Below are positions 43,494 to 53,300 of a stretch of DNA of 64,000 nucleotides, one piece after another (position 1 is the first letter of the stretch; each line of letters begins with the position of its first letter). The notes under the pieces were generated by a model, which saw nothing but the letters and a program-made list of their open reading frames with translations, was not told the DNA's origin and did not search any database. This DNA comes from Desulfamplus magnetovallimortis (GTDB lineage Bacteria > Desulfobacterota > Desulfobacteria > Desulfobacterales > Desulfobacteraceae), in the NCBI RefSeq assembly GCF_900170035.1, contig NZ_LT828541.1, forward strand, positions 116,449 through 180,448. Reading direction: 5' to 3'. Made by a program: the position numbers and the translations under genes.

Positions 43494-45026
43494 ATGACAA
43501 CAGAAACAACCTATAAACTCAATCTACGACACCTTAGGACTGAGGACTACGATGCTGTCCGTGAGATCAGTGCCAAGGTTTACAAAGGGTTTTCAGAACC
43601 ATATACAAAAAAGGAAATTGACTCTCTTATCAGCCGTTTCAGTGAGGGGCAAATATGTATTGAAGATAATGGAAAACCCGTGGCCGTTGCCCTGGCAATC
43701 ATCATTGATTTCAGCCTGTTCGGTAACCATCACACCTATGATCAGATTACAGCAAAAGGAACCTTCAAATCCCATGACCCTGAAGGGGATTATCTATACG
43801 GGATTGAAGTTTTTGTGGATCCGGATTACCGCGGCATGCGCCTTGGACGACGCCTTTATGATGCACGAAAGGATTTGGCAGTCAACCTCAATCTCAAAGG
43901 AATCTTGCTTGGGGGCAGGATTCCGGGTTACAGGGAGCATGCCGGCACTATTTCTGCCCAGGAATATATTTTAAAGGTACAAAATAGGGAGATTGTGGAC
44001 AATGTTCTCACCTTTCAGATGTCCAACGATTTTCATGTGCTCAATCTTCTTGATAACTACTGGCTTGAGGATAGGAACTCAAAGGGAAATGCAGTCCTGC
44101 TGGAGTGGCTCAATATATATTATGAAAAAAAGACAAGGCTCATAGGCGGTACAAAATCCATTGCCAGATTAGGGGTGGTGCAGTGGCAGATGCGCCGATT
44201 TATCTCATTTGATGACTTCATGCAGCAGGTGGAATTTTTTGTGGATACAGTCTCGGATTATCAGTCGGATATTGTCCTGTTTCCAGAACTTTTCAATGCA
44301 CCGCTGATCCATACCTATGAAGGGCAAAATCCATCTGATGCCATGCGCATGCTTGCTGAACATACCGAAAATATTCGGATTGCCATGGTGGAGATGGCTC
44401 TATCCTACAATATCAATATTGTGACCGGCAGCGTCCCGGCCATAACCGAAGACGGAAGACTTACCAATGTGGCCTATCTCTGCCGCCGTGACGGTACATG
44501 GGATAGCCAGGAGAAACTGCACATCACACCGGATGAAGAGACTCACTGGGGATTCAGCGGAGGTGATAAACTAAAGGTTTTTGATACGGATGTAGGTAAA
44601 GTCGGGGTGTTGATCTGTTATGATGTGGAGTTTCCGGAACTTGCAAGACTACAGACCCAAAAAGGGATGAAAATCCTTCTGGTGCCCTTCTGGACAGATA
44701 CTCGTAATGGTTATCTCAGGGTGCGACGGTGTGCCCAGGCACGGGCAATTGAAAATGAGTGCTTTGTGGCCATATCAGGCAGTGTTGGAAATATCCCCAA
44801 AGTTGAAACCATGGGCATCCAGTATTCACAGGCTGCAATCTTTACGCCGTCGGATTTTTCATTTCCCCATGATGCCATTGCCGCCGAGGCAACTCCCGGG
44901 GTTGAGACCACCCTTATTACGGATCTGGATCTGGATCTGATTAAAGAGCTTCGGGCCAAGGGGAGTGTACGGAATATGGAAAGCCGACGCACGGATCTTT
45001 ATGATCTTTTGTGGTTGCAACCATAG
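43494..45026 (+). CDS. GNAT acetyltransferase - nitrilase-family fusion
   Basis: 510 aa. Residues ~10-200 are a GNAT domain (DPDYRGMRLGRRLYDARKD is the acetyl-CoA loop). Residues ~225-500 are a carbon-nitrogen hydrolase with catalytic Glu in LFPELFNAP, Lys in QEKLHIT and Cys in LICYDVEFPE. The fusion is known from many bacteria, usually annotated as GNAT family plus amidohydrolase; the physiological substrate is not known. It stands alone between repeat blocks. Confidence 0.92.
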   Translation: MTTETTYKLNLRHLRTEDYDAVREISAKVYKGFSEPYTKKEIDSLISRFSEGQICIEDNGKPVAVALAIIIDFSLFGNHHTYDQITAKGTFKSHDPEGDYLYGIEVFVDPDYRGMRLGRRLYDARKDLAVNLNLKGILLGGRIPGYREHAGTISAQEYILKVQNREIVDNVLTFQMSNDFHVLNLLDNYWLEDRNSKGNAVLLEWLNIYYEKKTRLIGGTKSIARLGVVQWQMRRFISFDDFMQQVEFFVDTVSDYQSDIVLFPELFNAPLIHTYEGQNPSDAMRMLAEHTENIRIAMVEMALSYNINIVTGSVPAITEDGRLTNVAYLCRRDGTWDSQEKLHITPDEETHWGFSGGDKLKVFDTDVGKVGVLICYDVEFPELARLQTQKGMKILLVPFWTDTRNGYLRVRRCAQARAIENECFVAISGSVGNIPKVETMGIQYSQAAIFTPSDFSFPHDAIAAEATPGVETTLITDLDLDLIKELRAKGSVRNMESRRTDLYDLLWLQP

Positions 45027-45096
45027 TAACCCACAATATTCGCCTGAACCCGCCAGGAGAACACAGCAAGCATCTGTTTGGCCAGGAATATAATAT

Positions 45097-45294
45097 CTCA
45101 AAATCGACATCTTATTGATTTTTTCCATCTCTTGAATTTGTCTGAATCAGGATAACCAGGATGGATAGGGAACAGGGTCTAAATAACTTGCCCATTAACC
45201 TCACCCCCCAGCCCCCTCTCCATGAATGGAGAGGGGGAGTTCGGGTAAGTTAATTAAACCCTATTACTAGGATGTTCAGGATAGATAATCATGG
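45097..45294. mobile_element. Family A element A9, interrupted by family D and truncated
   Basis: Left terminus CTCAAAATCGACATC and the TCTGAATCAGGATAACC arm, broken near 45167 by a family D element. The A sequence resumes at ~45271 (GATGTTCAGGATAGATAATC) and is cut off at ~45294, where A10 has inserted or recombined. Confidence 0.75.
45168..45270. mobile_element. Family D element, copy D1, nested in A9
   Basis: Terminal inverted repeats GGGTCTAAATAACTTGCCC and GGGTAAGTTAATTAAACCC (imperfect) with a central hairpin CCCCCTCTCCATG/GAATGGAGAGGGGG. Its position inside A9 shows that it moved after A9. Confidence 0.75.
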
Positions 45295-45302
45295 CTTAAC
45301 TA

Positions 45303-45476
45303 CTCAAAATCGACACCTTATTGCTTTTTGAGCAGTTATTGAATTTGTCTGAATCAGGATAACCAGGATGAAAAGGATGCTCAGGATAAATAATCCTGCC
45401 TTATCTTGTTAATCTTGGACATCCTGATTCAGACAATGTTGACAAGGCTCAAAAGATCATAGGTGTCGGCTTTGAG
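45303..45476. mobile_element. Family A MITE-like element, copy A10
   Basis: Exactly 174 bp, with ends CTCAAAATCGACACC and GTGTCGGCTTTGAG. Flanked by the 6-bp direct repeat TAACTA (45297-45302 and 45477-45482). Intact core arms. Confidence 0.87.
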
Positions 45477-45553
45477 TAACTACTTTATCAGGCCATGATG
45501 GGGTATCAGCCATGTACGTAATAATCAATTATATTTTTGAAAACGAGGCCGTT

Positions 45554-48457
45554 ATGATAAAAAAATTTATCCTTTCAACTTGTACCACAATGTGCCTGTT
45601 TGTCTTCACAGAGATATACCTCTTAAACCAGGCAAATGCCCAGCTATCAGCGCATTCCTCCGTATCAGAGGCTCAGAAAAAGGATCTCTTCAGCAATAAC
45701 GAAACCATAAGCCTCTCTGAAATTATCAGCTATACTCTGGAAAACAACCCTGCCATACAGATCAGTCGGGAGAGATGGCAACAAACCGAAGATCAGTATC
45801 CTGTAGCCATCTCCCTTCCTGACCCACAATTCATAGTCACCTGGTTTCCAAGACCAATTGAAACCCGCATGGGGCCCCAGGATTGGAACGCCTCCATTTC
45901 CCAGATGATACCTTTTCCAGGAAAACTTGCAACGTCGGGCAAACTTGTTGAAACTGATGTTGCTGTTGCAAAACTCAAAACAGATGCCACAGCACAGAAT
46001 ATTGCTTTTAAAGTAGCGGCCTCGTTCCATGAACTTTTATATATCCGACAAGCCATTGCCATTGCTGAAAAAAATCTTGAACTCCTTCAAGAATTACGCC
46101 TTCTTGCAGAAACAGGCTATGCCGAGGATAAATCTCTATTCATTGATGTAATAAAAACCCAGTCAAAGCTGGGGCAGATCAGTTATGATCTGCTGCTTCT
46201 CAAAGAGTTGGAACAGACTGAAACAACAGCCATGAACGCCCTTCTGAATCGTTCTCCGGATGCCTTTATAGGCGACCTTGAGCCACCGCCTATAACGTAC
46301 CTTGAATATCCCCTGGAACAACTTTATCAAATGGCAGATGAATCCCAGGAAGAGATTGCCATCTCCCGCCTTAACATCAAAAAAGCCGAAATCGGAGTGG
46401 ATATGGCAGAATATGTCAAACTACCTGATTTCAAACTGGGGCTTTTTTATGCATCTATTGGTAACCCAGATGTAAGCATGCCACCTGTCGATGCAGGAGA
46501 AGATGCTGTTGGCATTCAGTTTGGCCTTACTCTGCCAATCTGGGCTGGCAAAAACAACTCAAGAATATCCCAGGCAAGATCCAGGGTAACAGAGGAAAAA
46601 GCCGATGCAAGTGACACTGCCAATTCCGTGCGCTCACAGATTCGTTCCCTCTACTTTAAGTTGAATAACTCCAGACGATTGATCTCACTCTATTCAGATA
46701 CGCTGCTGCCACAGGCACAACAATCCATGACACTTGCCGGAAACTGGTTTCAGGAGGGTAAAGGTACCTTTGCAGATTTTGTGGAAATTCAGTCATCGGT
46801 TTACAACTTTCAGCTTTCCATTGCCAGGGCAAGGGCAGACTACGGCAAGACAATGGCACAAATTCAGACACTTGTGGGCAAGCCCGTGGATTACGGATAT
46901 GACAGTACAAATAGAGAAACACTCTCTCAAAATAAAAAACATATAGATGCAGATAATCACCAAAATTCGGGATTAAGCCCAAAAGCAGTGAGAGAACTGC
47001 AAGAGGCAAAAGGGCTTAAAGAACGCTCTTCGTTTATAACCCTATCCCCTGATATTGAAAAAAAACTTGAGGGGATTGGAGGAAAGGGTAATGCTGCACC
47101 CCCAATCCAGATGGAGAAGTTACTTCAAAATTCTCCAGGGCTTCCTCTCCTTGAGGGTATTGTCCTTAAAAGAAATGCCGGTATCAAAGCGGCAAAGGCA
47201 AAGGTTCAGGCAGAGATGAACGCCTTTACCCAGGTTGAAAACCTGGATCAGATACTATATCGCTATTCGGCATTTACCGAAGCACTTATGAACGGGGTCG
47301 GCCCCATGGAGAGCAGCGAACCCATCAGCAAGGCTTTCCCCTTCCCCGGTGTCTCGGCATTAAAAGGGAGAGCAGCAGCACAATCTGTTAAAATTGCCCT
47401 TGCAGAGCTTGGCATGGCGGAACGGGAAGCAATAACCGCAATGAGAAAAGCATTCTGGCAGGGTATATATCTGGACAAGGCATACACCATCACCTCTGAA
47501 ACACTGGAGCTTTTCAGAAAATTGCACAAGGTTGCCGACAGCCTCTATCAATCCGGAAAAACCAGTTTTCAGGATGTGATAAAAATCACGATAAAACTCA
47601 ATCTCCTTGAAGATAACATAGTATCCATCCATGAAAGCCGCCTCAACATCAAATCGGAGATGCTGGCCCTAATGGATCTGCCCCGCGATCTATCCATTGG
47701 CGTGGATGATTTCCCTGTTGGAACACTTGGTTCCTCATATCCTTATGACACTCTTCCTTCTGACACGCTTCCTCCTGAGACGCTTCCTCCTGACACGCTT
47801 CCTCCTGACACGCTTCCTCCTGACACGCTTCCTCCTGACACGCTTCCTCCTGACACGCTTCCTCCAATTTCAACCATCTACGCCATGGCTTTTGAAAACC
47901 GTCATGAGCTGATAAAAATCAGGGCAATGATCACAAAAATGGAACAGATGCTTGAAATGGCTGAAACCATGATTCTTCCGGAGCCTGACCCGGGGTTCTC
48001 CCGATATGATGACAAAGCTGTTAGTAAGGTAGGCTCTGCAGCCACGAATCCTGCATTTGCCACTTCAATTTCACCTTCAAGAGGAGCAGGAAGCCCTCTA
48101 AAACCCTGGATTGGCACCACCATGCCATGGCTTGAACAGACCCGCGAGGAGATAATTTCCCTTGGCCATACCCTTGAGAATAAAGAAGCAGAAACCCGTA
48201 AGATGGTAAGAAATGCATGGTCGGATCTGGAGAAGGCCATTCGCAGTGCCCGTGTGTATGGGGATAGCATACTTGATCTCTCTTCCAGTGCACTGGGGGT
48301 CTCCACCCGTGAGTATGAAGCAGGACGCCTCACCTTCTCGGAGGTGACAGCTTCTTATTCTGAATGGCTCAACATCCGTCTTGCTCAAGCCGGAGCAATA
48401 AGAGACATTGGAATAGCAAGGGCCGAACTCCAGAGGATTACAGGCAAATCCTTCTAA
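45554..48457 (+). CDS. Double-length TolC/CusC-type outer-membrane efflux protein
   Basis: 967 aa from the ATG at 45554 (GAGG five bases upstream; an ATG at 45512 lacks a site). Signal peptide ~1-30. Two complete OEP (PF02321-type) regions follow each other: ~45-420, with helical coiled stretches ending SVYNFQLSIARARADYGK, and ~530-960, ending EWLNIRLAQAGAIRDIGIARAELQRI. One TolC protomer is normally ~450-500 aa, so this is a tandem fusion. It starts a copper efflux operon with the CusB- and CusA-like genes. Residues ~732-771 are an eight-unit DTLPP repeat. Confidence 0.85.
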   Translation: MIKKFILSTCTTMCLFVFTEIYLLNQANAQLSAHSSVSEAQKKDLFSNNETISLSEIISYTLENNPAIQISRERWQQTEDQYPVAISLPDPQFIVTWFPRPIETRMGPQDWNASISQMIPFPGKLATSGKLVETDVAVAKLKTDATAQNIAFKVAASFHELLYIRQAIAIAEKNLELLQELRLLAETGYAEDKSLFIDVIKTQSKLGQISYDLLLLKELEQTETTAMNALLNRSPDAFIGDLEPPPITYLEYPLEQLYQMADESQEEIAISRLNIKKAEIGVDMAEYVKLPDFKLGLFYASIGNPDVSMPPVDAGEDAVGIQFGLTLPIWAGKNNSRISQARSRVTEEKADASDTANSVRSQIRSLYFKLNNSRRLISLYSDTLLPQAQQSMTLAGNWFQEGKGTFADFVEIQSSVYNFQLSIARARADYGKTMAQIQTLVGKPVDYGYDSTNRETLSQNKKHIDADNHQNSGLSPKAVRELQEAKGLKERSSFITLSPDIEKKLEGIGGKGNAAPPIQMEKLLQNSPGLPLLEGIVLKRNAGIKAAKAKVQAEMNAFTQVENLDQILYRYSAFTEALMNGVGPMESSEPISKAFPFPGVSALKGRAAAQSVKIALAELGMAEREAITAMRKAFWQGIYLDKAYTITSETLELFRKLHKVADSLYQSGKTSFQDVIKITIKLNLLEDNIVSIHESRLNIKSEMLALMDLPRDLSIGVDDFPVGTLGSSYPYDTLPSDTLPPETLPPDTLPPDTLPPDTLPPDTLPPDTLPPISTIYAMAFENRHELIKIRAMITKMEQMLEMAETMILPEPDPGFSRYDDKAVSKVGSAATNPAFATSISPSRGAGSPLKPWIGTTMPWLEQTREEIISLGHTLENKEAETRKMVRNAWSDLEKAIRSARVYGDSILDLSSSALGVSTREYEAGRLTFSEVTASYSEWLNIRLAQAGAIRDIGIARAELQRITGKSF
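47747..47866 (+). repeat. In-frame 15-bp minisatellite (8 units, DTLPP)
   Basis: Eight units of GACACGCTTCCTCCT (DTLPP), the first and third slightly changed (DTLPS, ETLPP). It is inserted in the second OEP half, in a segment between helices. Confidence 0.9.
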
Positions 48458-48578
48458 CCCGAGAAAGATGTAACCCATTAGCATCTCATCAAATTCTTGT
48501 TTTTTTGAACAAAGAATCAAGATGTAAGGCACGAAGAAATTCACCAGAAATAAACCCGAAACAGAACGGAGCTTTTTC

Positions 48579-50180
48579 ATGACCATACATACAAACAAGA
48601 AATTTACGACCAAATTCCTTTTGGCAGCTCTTGTGATAACAGCTGTGACAACTGCGCTGACAATGGCATCCATCTTTTACTTCATGGGGTTTCATATCTC
48701 CCACTCCACAGCCTTATCAGGCCAATCCCTTATGCAGGAAGAAGAATCAGATGACAAAGCATTGGTAGATAAAAAAGGGGTAGATTCAGGGATGGAGGCA
48801 AACAGAAATTCTGAAATCCAACCTTCTGTCCAGTTGTGGACATGTGGAATGCATCCCTGGGTTATAACGGAAGAATCTGGCCTGTGCCCCATATGTAACA
48901 TGGATCTCATTCCCAAACGTGCAGAAAAAACCAACAACCCGGAAAAAGGAGACAAGAAGCGAAAAATCGTTTACTGGAAAGCCCCCATGGATCCCACTGA
49001 AATATATGAGCAACCCGGGAAAAGCAAAATGGGCATGGAGCTTGTACCTGTTTATGAAGATCAGCTCATGGGCGGTGTGGATATTTTCATTGATCCTGTT
49101 GTTGAGCAAAACATGGGGGTTCGCATGGAAGCTGTAGAAGAGGGGAGGCTTACCAACACCATCAGAACCTACGGCCATATCACCTTTGATGAAACCCGGA
49201 CAGCCCAGGTAAGCCCCAAGGTCAATGGATGGATTGAAAAGCTCTACGTCAATTTCACAGGTGTCCGTGTTGAATCAGGAGAGCCCCTGTTGGAGCTATA
49301 TTCACCAGAACTTATATCTGCCCAGGAAGAGTATCTCTCTTTCTATCTCTCCCTGAAAAGAGACAACAAAACATATAATACCATATCAAACCATGATCAA
49401 AACTTTCTGGAATCTGCTAAACAGAGGTTGAGCTATTTTGATGTTGCAGAAGAGGAGATAAAGGCCATTGAATTATCGGGTCAGACTCGGAAAACCATCA
49501 CAATCAGATCACCTTTCAGCGGTTTTGTTACCTTTAAAAATGCCATAGAAGGCGGCTACATCAAAGCCGGAACCAATATTTACACCATTACCGATCTATC
49601 ACGGGTCTGGGTGGAAGCCCATATTTATGAATATGAACTGGATCAGGTTAAGGTCGGGCAGGAGGCCGAGATGATGCTGCCCTATCTTCCAGGAAAGACC
49701 TACAAAGGAAAGGTCACCTTTATCTATCCCTATCTTCAGCAAAAAACGCGGGATGTTGTGGTTCGCCTGGAATTTGAAAACCGAGACATGGAGCTAAAAC
49801 CCGAGATGTACGGAGATGTGAGGATCAAAACCAAGGTTGCGGAAAAAGGGATGGCAATTCCTTCCGAGGCGGTCATACTGTCCGGGGAGCGAAATGTGGT
49901 GTTTGTATCCAGTGGCAATGGAAAATTTACCCCACGGGAAATAACCACAGGAGCGCCCCTTGATAATGGAAAAGTTCAAGTTCTTACCGGCCTTGCCCCA
50001 AGAGAACTGGTTGTCACATCCGGTCAGTTTATGCTGGATTCAGAATCAAAACTCCAGGAGGCCGTTAAAAAAATGGTGGAAATTGCTACGCCAACTCCAG
50101 CACAGTCCCAATCTCCCCCAATTACACCTAACGCCGATGAGAACCCTGGGGTTGAAGATTTTTTCAAGGATATGGAATGA
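48579..50180 (+). CDS. cusB: CusB-like periplasmic adaptor with heavy-metal-binding domains
   Basis: 533 aa. Membrane anchor at ~10-33. A metal-binding domain LWTCGMHPWVITEE...CPICNMDLIP (~85-110) is followed by a second, degenerate one (YWKAPMDPTEIYEQPGKSKMGMELVPVY). Residues ~150-500 form the adaptor barrel-sandwich/hairpin (GWIEKLYVNFTGVRVESGEPLLELYSPEL, TIRSPFSGFV). Met- and Cys-rich sites fit Cu(I)/Ag(I). It links the TolC-like channel to the CusA-like pump. Confidence 0.93.
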   Translation: MTIHTNKKFTTKFLLAALVITAVTTALTMASIFYFMGFHISHSTALSGQSLMQEEESDDKALVDKKGVDSGMEANRNSEIQPSVQLWTCGMHPWVITEESGLCPICNMDLIPKRAEKTNNPEKGDKKRKIVYWKAPMDPTEIYEQPGKSKMGMELVPVYEDQLMGGVDIFIDPVVEQNMGVRMEAVEEGRLTNTIRTYGHITFDETRTAQVSPKVNGWIEKLYVNFTGVRVESGEPLLELYSPELISAQEEYLSFYLSLKRDNKTYNTISNHDQNFLESAKQRLSYFDVAEEEIKAIELSGQTRKTITIRSPFSGFVTFKNAIEGGYIKAGTNIYTITDLSRVWVEAHIYEYELDQVKVGQEAEMMLPYLPGKTYKGKVTFIYPYLQQKTRDVVVRLEFENRDMELKPEMYGDVRIKTKVAEKGMAIPSEAVILSGERNVVFVSSGNGKFTPREITTGAPLDNGKVQVLTGLAPRELVVTSGQFMLDSESKLQEAVKKMVEIATPTPAQSQSPPITPNADENPGVEDFFKDME

Positions 50181-50212
50181 CAAACAACGTTGCCGAAGCT
50201 GGAACAAATCCC

Positions 50213-50340
50213 AAACGGGCATGATTACGTACCAATCACCCCCAAATATAAAAATGATAGTCATTTTCGTGGTAAACCGTCATGGTCGGAGTCCGGCCAC
50301 CCCCCGATCATGGAAATAATGTATCCATTTCCACGGCAAA
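50213..50340 (-). repeat. Family C repeat, two units between cusB and cusA
   Basis: Minus-orientation units 50213-50276 (AAAATGATAGTCATTTT palindrome) and 50273-50340 (second hairpin TGGCCGG/CCGACCA with one mismatch). They occupy most of the 198-base gap between two genes that should be cotranscribed. Confidence 0.78.
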
Positions 50341-50378
50341 AAAGCTCTCATTAACGTTGATTTACCGGGAGTATCAAT

Positions 50379-53300
50379 ATGATTGAAAAGATAATTGAAT
50401 GGTCAGTAAAAAACAGATTCATGGTGATTCTTACCACACTGTTTGTCATTGCAGGGGGCATAATTGCCATGCTCAATATTCCTGTTGATGCCATACCTGA
50501 TCTTTCCGATGTTCAGGTGATTATCTACACAGAATATTCAGGACAGGGCCCCCAGGTGGTTGAAGATCAGGTGACCTACCCTTTGACCACAGCCATGCTA
50601 AGTGTCCCCTATGCAAAGGTTGTCAGGGGCTACTCTTTTTTCGGACTCTCATTTGTCTATATTATTTTTGAAGATGGTACAGATCTCTACTGGGCACGCT
50701 CCAGGATGCTGGAGTACCTCAACTTTGTCTCGGGGCGTCTTCCAGCAGGTGTCACCCCAAGCCTTGGACCCGATGCCACCGGTGTTGGCTGGGTCTATGA
50801 ATATCTCTTAAAGGATACCACCGGAAAATATGATCTCCAGCAGATGAGAAGTATCCAGGACTGGTACTTAAGATATGAACTTACCGCAGTTCCGGGGGTG
50901 TCAGAAGTTGCAAGCATCGGCGGATTTGTCAAACAGTACCAGGTGGAGGTTGACCCCAATAAACTGATGGCCCACAATCTCTCCATAAGGAAGGTAAAAG
51001 ACGCAATCCAGCGCTCCAACAAAGATGTGGGGGGCAAACTTCTGGAGATGGGCGAAATGGAGTTTATGGTCAGGGGCCTTGGCTATATTAAATCCATTGA
51101 AGAGATTGCCAACATTGCCGTGGGCGTGGATCTGGCAGGTACGCCCATACTAATTAAAAATATTGCCAATATCCATATCGGGCCGGAACTGCGACGTGGC
51201 ATACTTGAATGGAACGGCCAAGGGGAAGTAGCCGGAGGCGTTGTCATAATGAGGTTTGGAGAAAATGCCCTTGATGTTATTAAAAAGGTCAAGGAGAAAC
51301 TTGCAGATCTCGAAAAGGGGCTGCCCAAAGGCATCGTAATTGAGACCGGATACGACAGATCAGCTCTTATTGAAAGGGCAGTAACGACACTGAAAAACAA
51401 ACTTATCGAAGAGATGTTGGTGGTAACCCTTATATGCATTGTGTTTCTTTTACATTTCCGTTCCGCCTTTGTGGCCATATTCACACTGCCCGTGGGTATT
51501 CTCATGGCATTTCTCATCATTTATCCTCTTGGCATCAATGCCAATATCATGAGCCTTGGAGGCATTGCCATTGCCATCGGGGTCATGGTGGATGCATCGG
51601 TTGTGCTTGTGGAAAATGCCCACAAACATCTTGAACGGGATGCCGGAGAAAAGAGCCACACACAAATCATAATTGATGCATCAAAGGAGGTTGGGCCTGC
51701 CCTCTTCTACAGCCTTTTGATTATCACAGTCTCCTTTCTGCCGGTCTTTACCCTTACTGAACAGTCCGGCCGGATGTTCAAGCCCCTGGCCTATACAAAA
51801 ACCTTTGCCATGGCAGCATCGTCGGTTTTGGCCGTTACCGTAATTCCTGTTTTGATGACATTTTTTGTTCTGGAACGGCCTGTCAACCCTGCCCTTTCCC
51901 GTAAAAAAAAGAATCTTATCTATCTGGGTCTTCCAGTTTTGCCTGTGGCTTTTATTCTTCTCATTGGCATTGCCGATATGACCGGCATGGCTGAAATTAT
52001 GGGCATTACAGGGATTAATGGAGTCTCCCCCTTTCACCTTCCGGACTGGAGTCTTACAGCGGCCATTGCCCTCTCCGTTTTTCTGATCTTCTGCATAATT
52101 CCCCAGAAGATCTATCCGGAACACCGAAATCCTGTCAGCCGTTTTTTTATCATGCTATACATCCCCTGCATCCATGTGGTGCTAAAATGGCGAAAACTCA
52201 CCATTTTAATGGCTATCATCGTCATGGCTTTCACATGGTACCCCTTTTCCAGACTTGGCAGCGAATTCATGCCGCCGCTGAATGAGGGCGACCTTTTATA
52301 CATGCCAACCACCCTTCCAGGCATATCTATCACAAAGGCACGGGAGCTTCTCCAGCAGACCGACAAAATCATACAGCGATTTCCAGAAGTACAACACACG
52401 CTTGGAAAAATAGGCAGGGCAGAAACCCCAACCGATCCTGCACCACTATCCATGATTGAAACAACAATCATGCTGAAGCCCGAGGTGGAATATGAAACCG
52501 TTGAGGTCAAACGCTTCTTTTCCCAATGGCCATCATGGCTTAAGGCCCCATTAACATTGATATGGCCGGAAGTGACAAAGGGTAAAATCATCCATGAGTG
52601 GCGAAAAAAGACTATCCCCCGTTTTTTCTCCAACTGGCCGGATTTTGTCAAAAAAATCCTGCCCTTAAGTTTGATATGGCCAGAAGAGCGGTACATCACA
52701 ATCAAGGAGCTGATAGAGGATCTCGATGCAGCCATCCAGTTTCCGGGCCTTACCAATGCATGGACAATGCCCATTAAAACCCGCATTGACATGCTGTCAA
52801 CAGGCATAAAAACTCCTGTGGGTATAAAACTAATGGGGCCTGATCTCACTGTATTAACCGATCTTGGTGCCACTATTGAAGCCATTGTAAGGGATATCCC
52901 GGGAACACTTTCTGTCTTTTCAGAGCGGGTTACCGGAGGCAACTACATGGACTTTGACATCAGAAGGGATCAGATTGCAAGGTACGGCCTGACAGTTGGG
53001 GATGTTCAGGATGTCATCATGACTGCCATCGGTGGCATGAATATCTCCTACACTGTGGAAGGACTGGAGCGATATCCCATTAATCTGCGATACAACAGGG
53101 AGCTTAGGGACAGCCTGGAAAAGATAAAAAGAGTTCTGGTTCCCACTCCAACAGGTGCCCATATTCCACTTGCCCAGCTTGTAAATTTTTCCATCCATAA
53201 AGGTCCTGGTGCCATCAAAAGCGAAAACTCCAGAAGAACCGCCTGGATATATGTGGATATCAAAGATATGGATCTGGGTTCTTACGTGAAAAAGGCCAAA

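Larger units (their letters stand above)
45027..45553. other. Intergenic repeat cluster (A9, nested D1, A10)
   Basis: Almost entirely mobile repeats; no gene recognised. The last ~75 bases are the leader of the TolC-like gene. Confidence 0.7.

Noticed and set aside
47649..47912. Reverse-strand and other-frame repeat proteins over the DTLPP array
   Set aside because: They are shadows of a 15-bp repeat, which stays open in all frames; the OEP frame is the one with conserved flanks.
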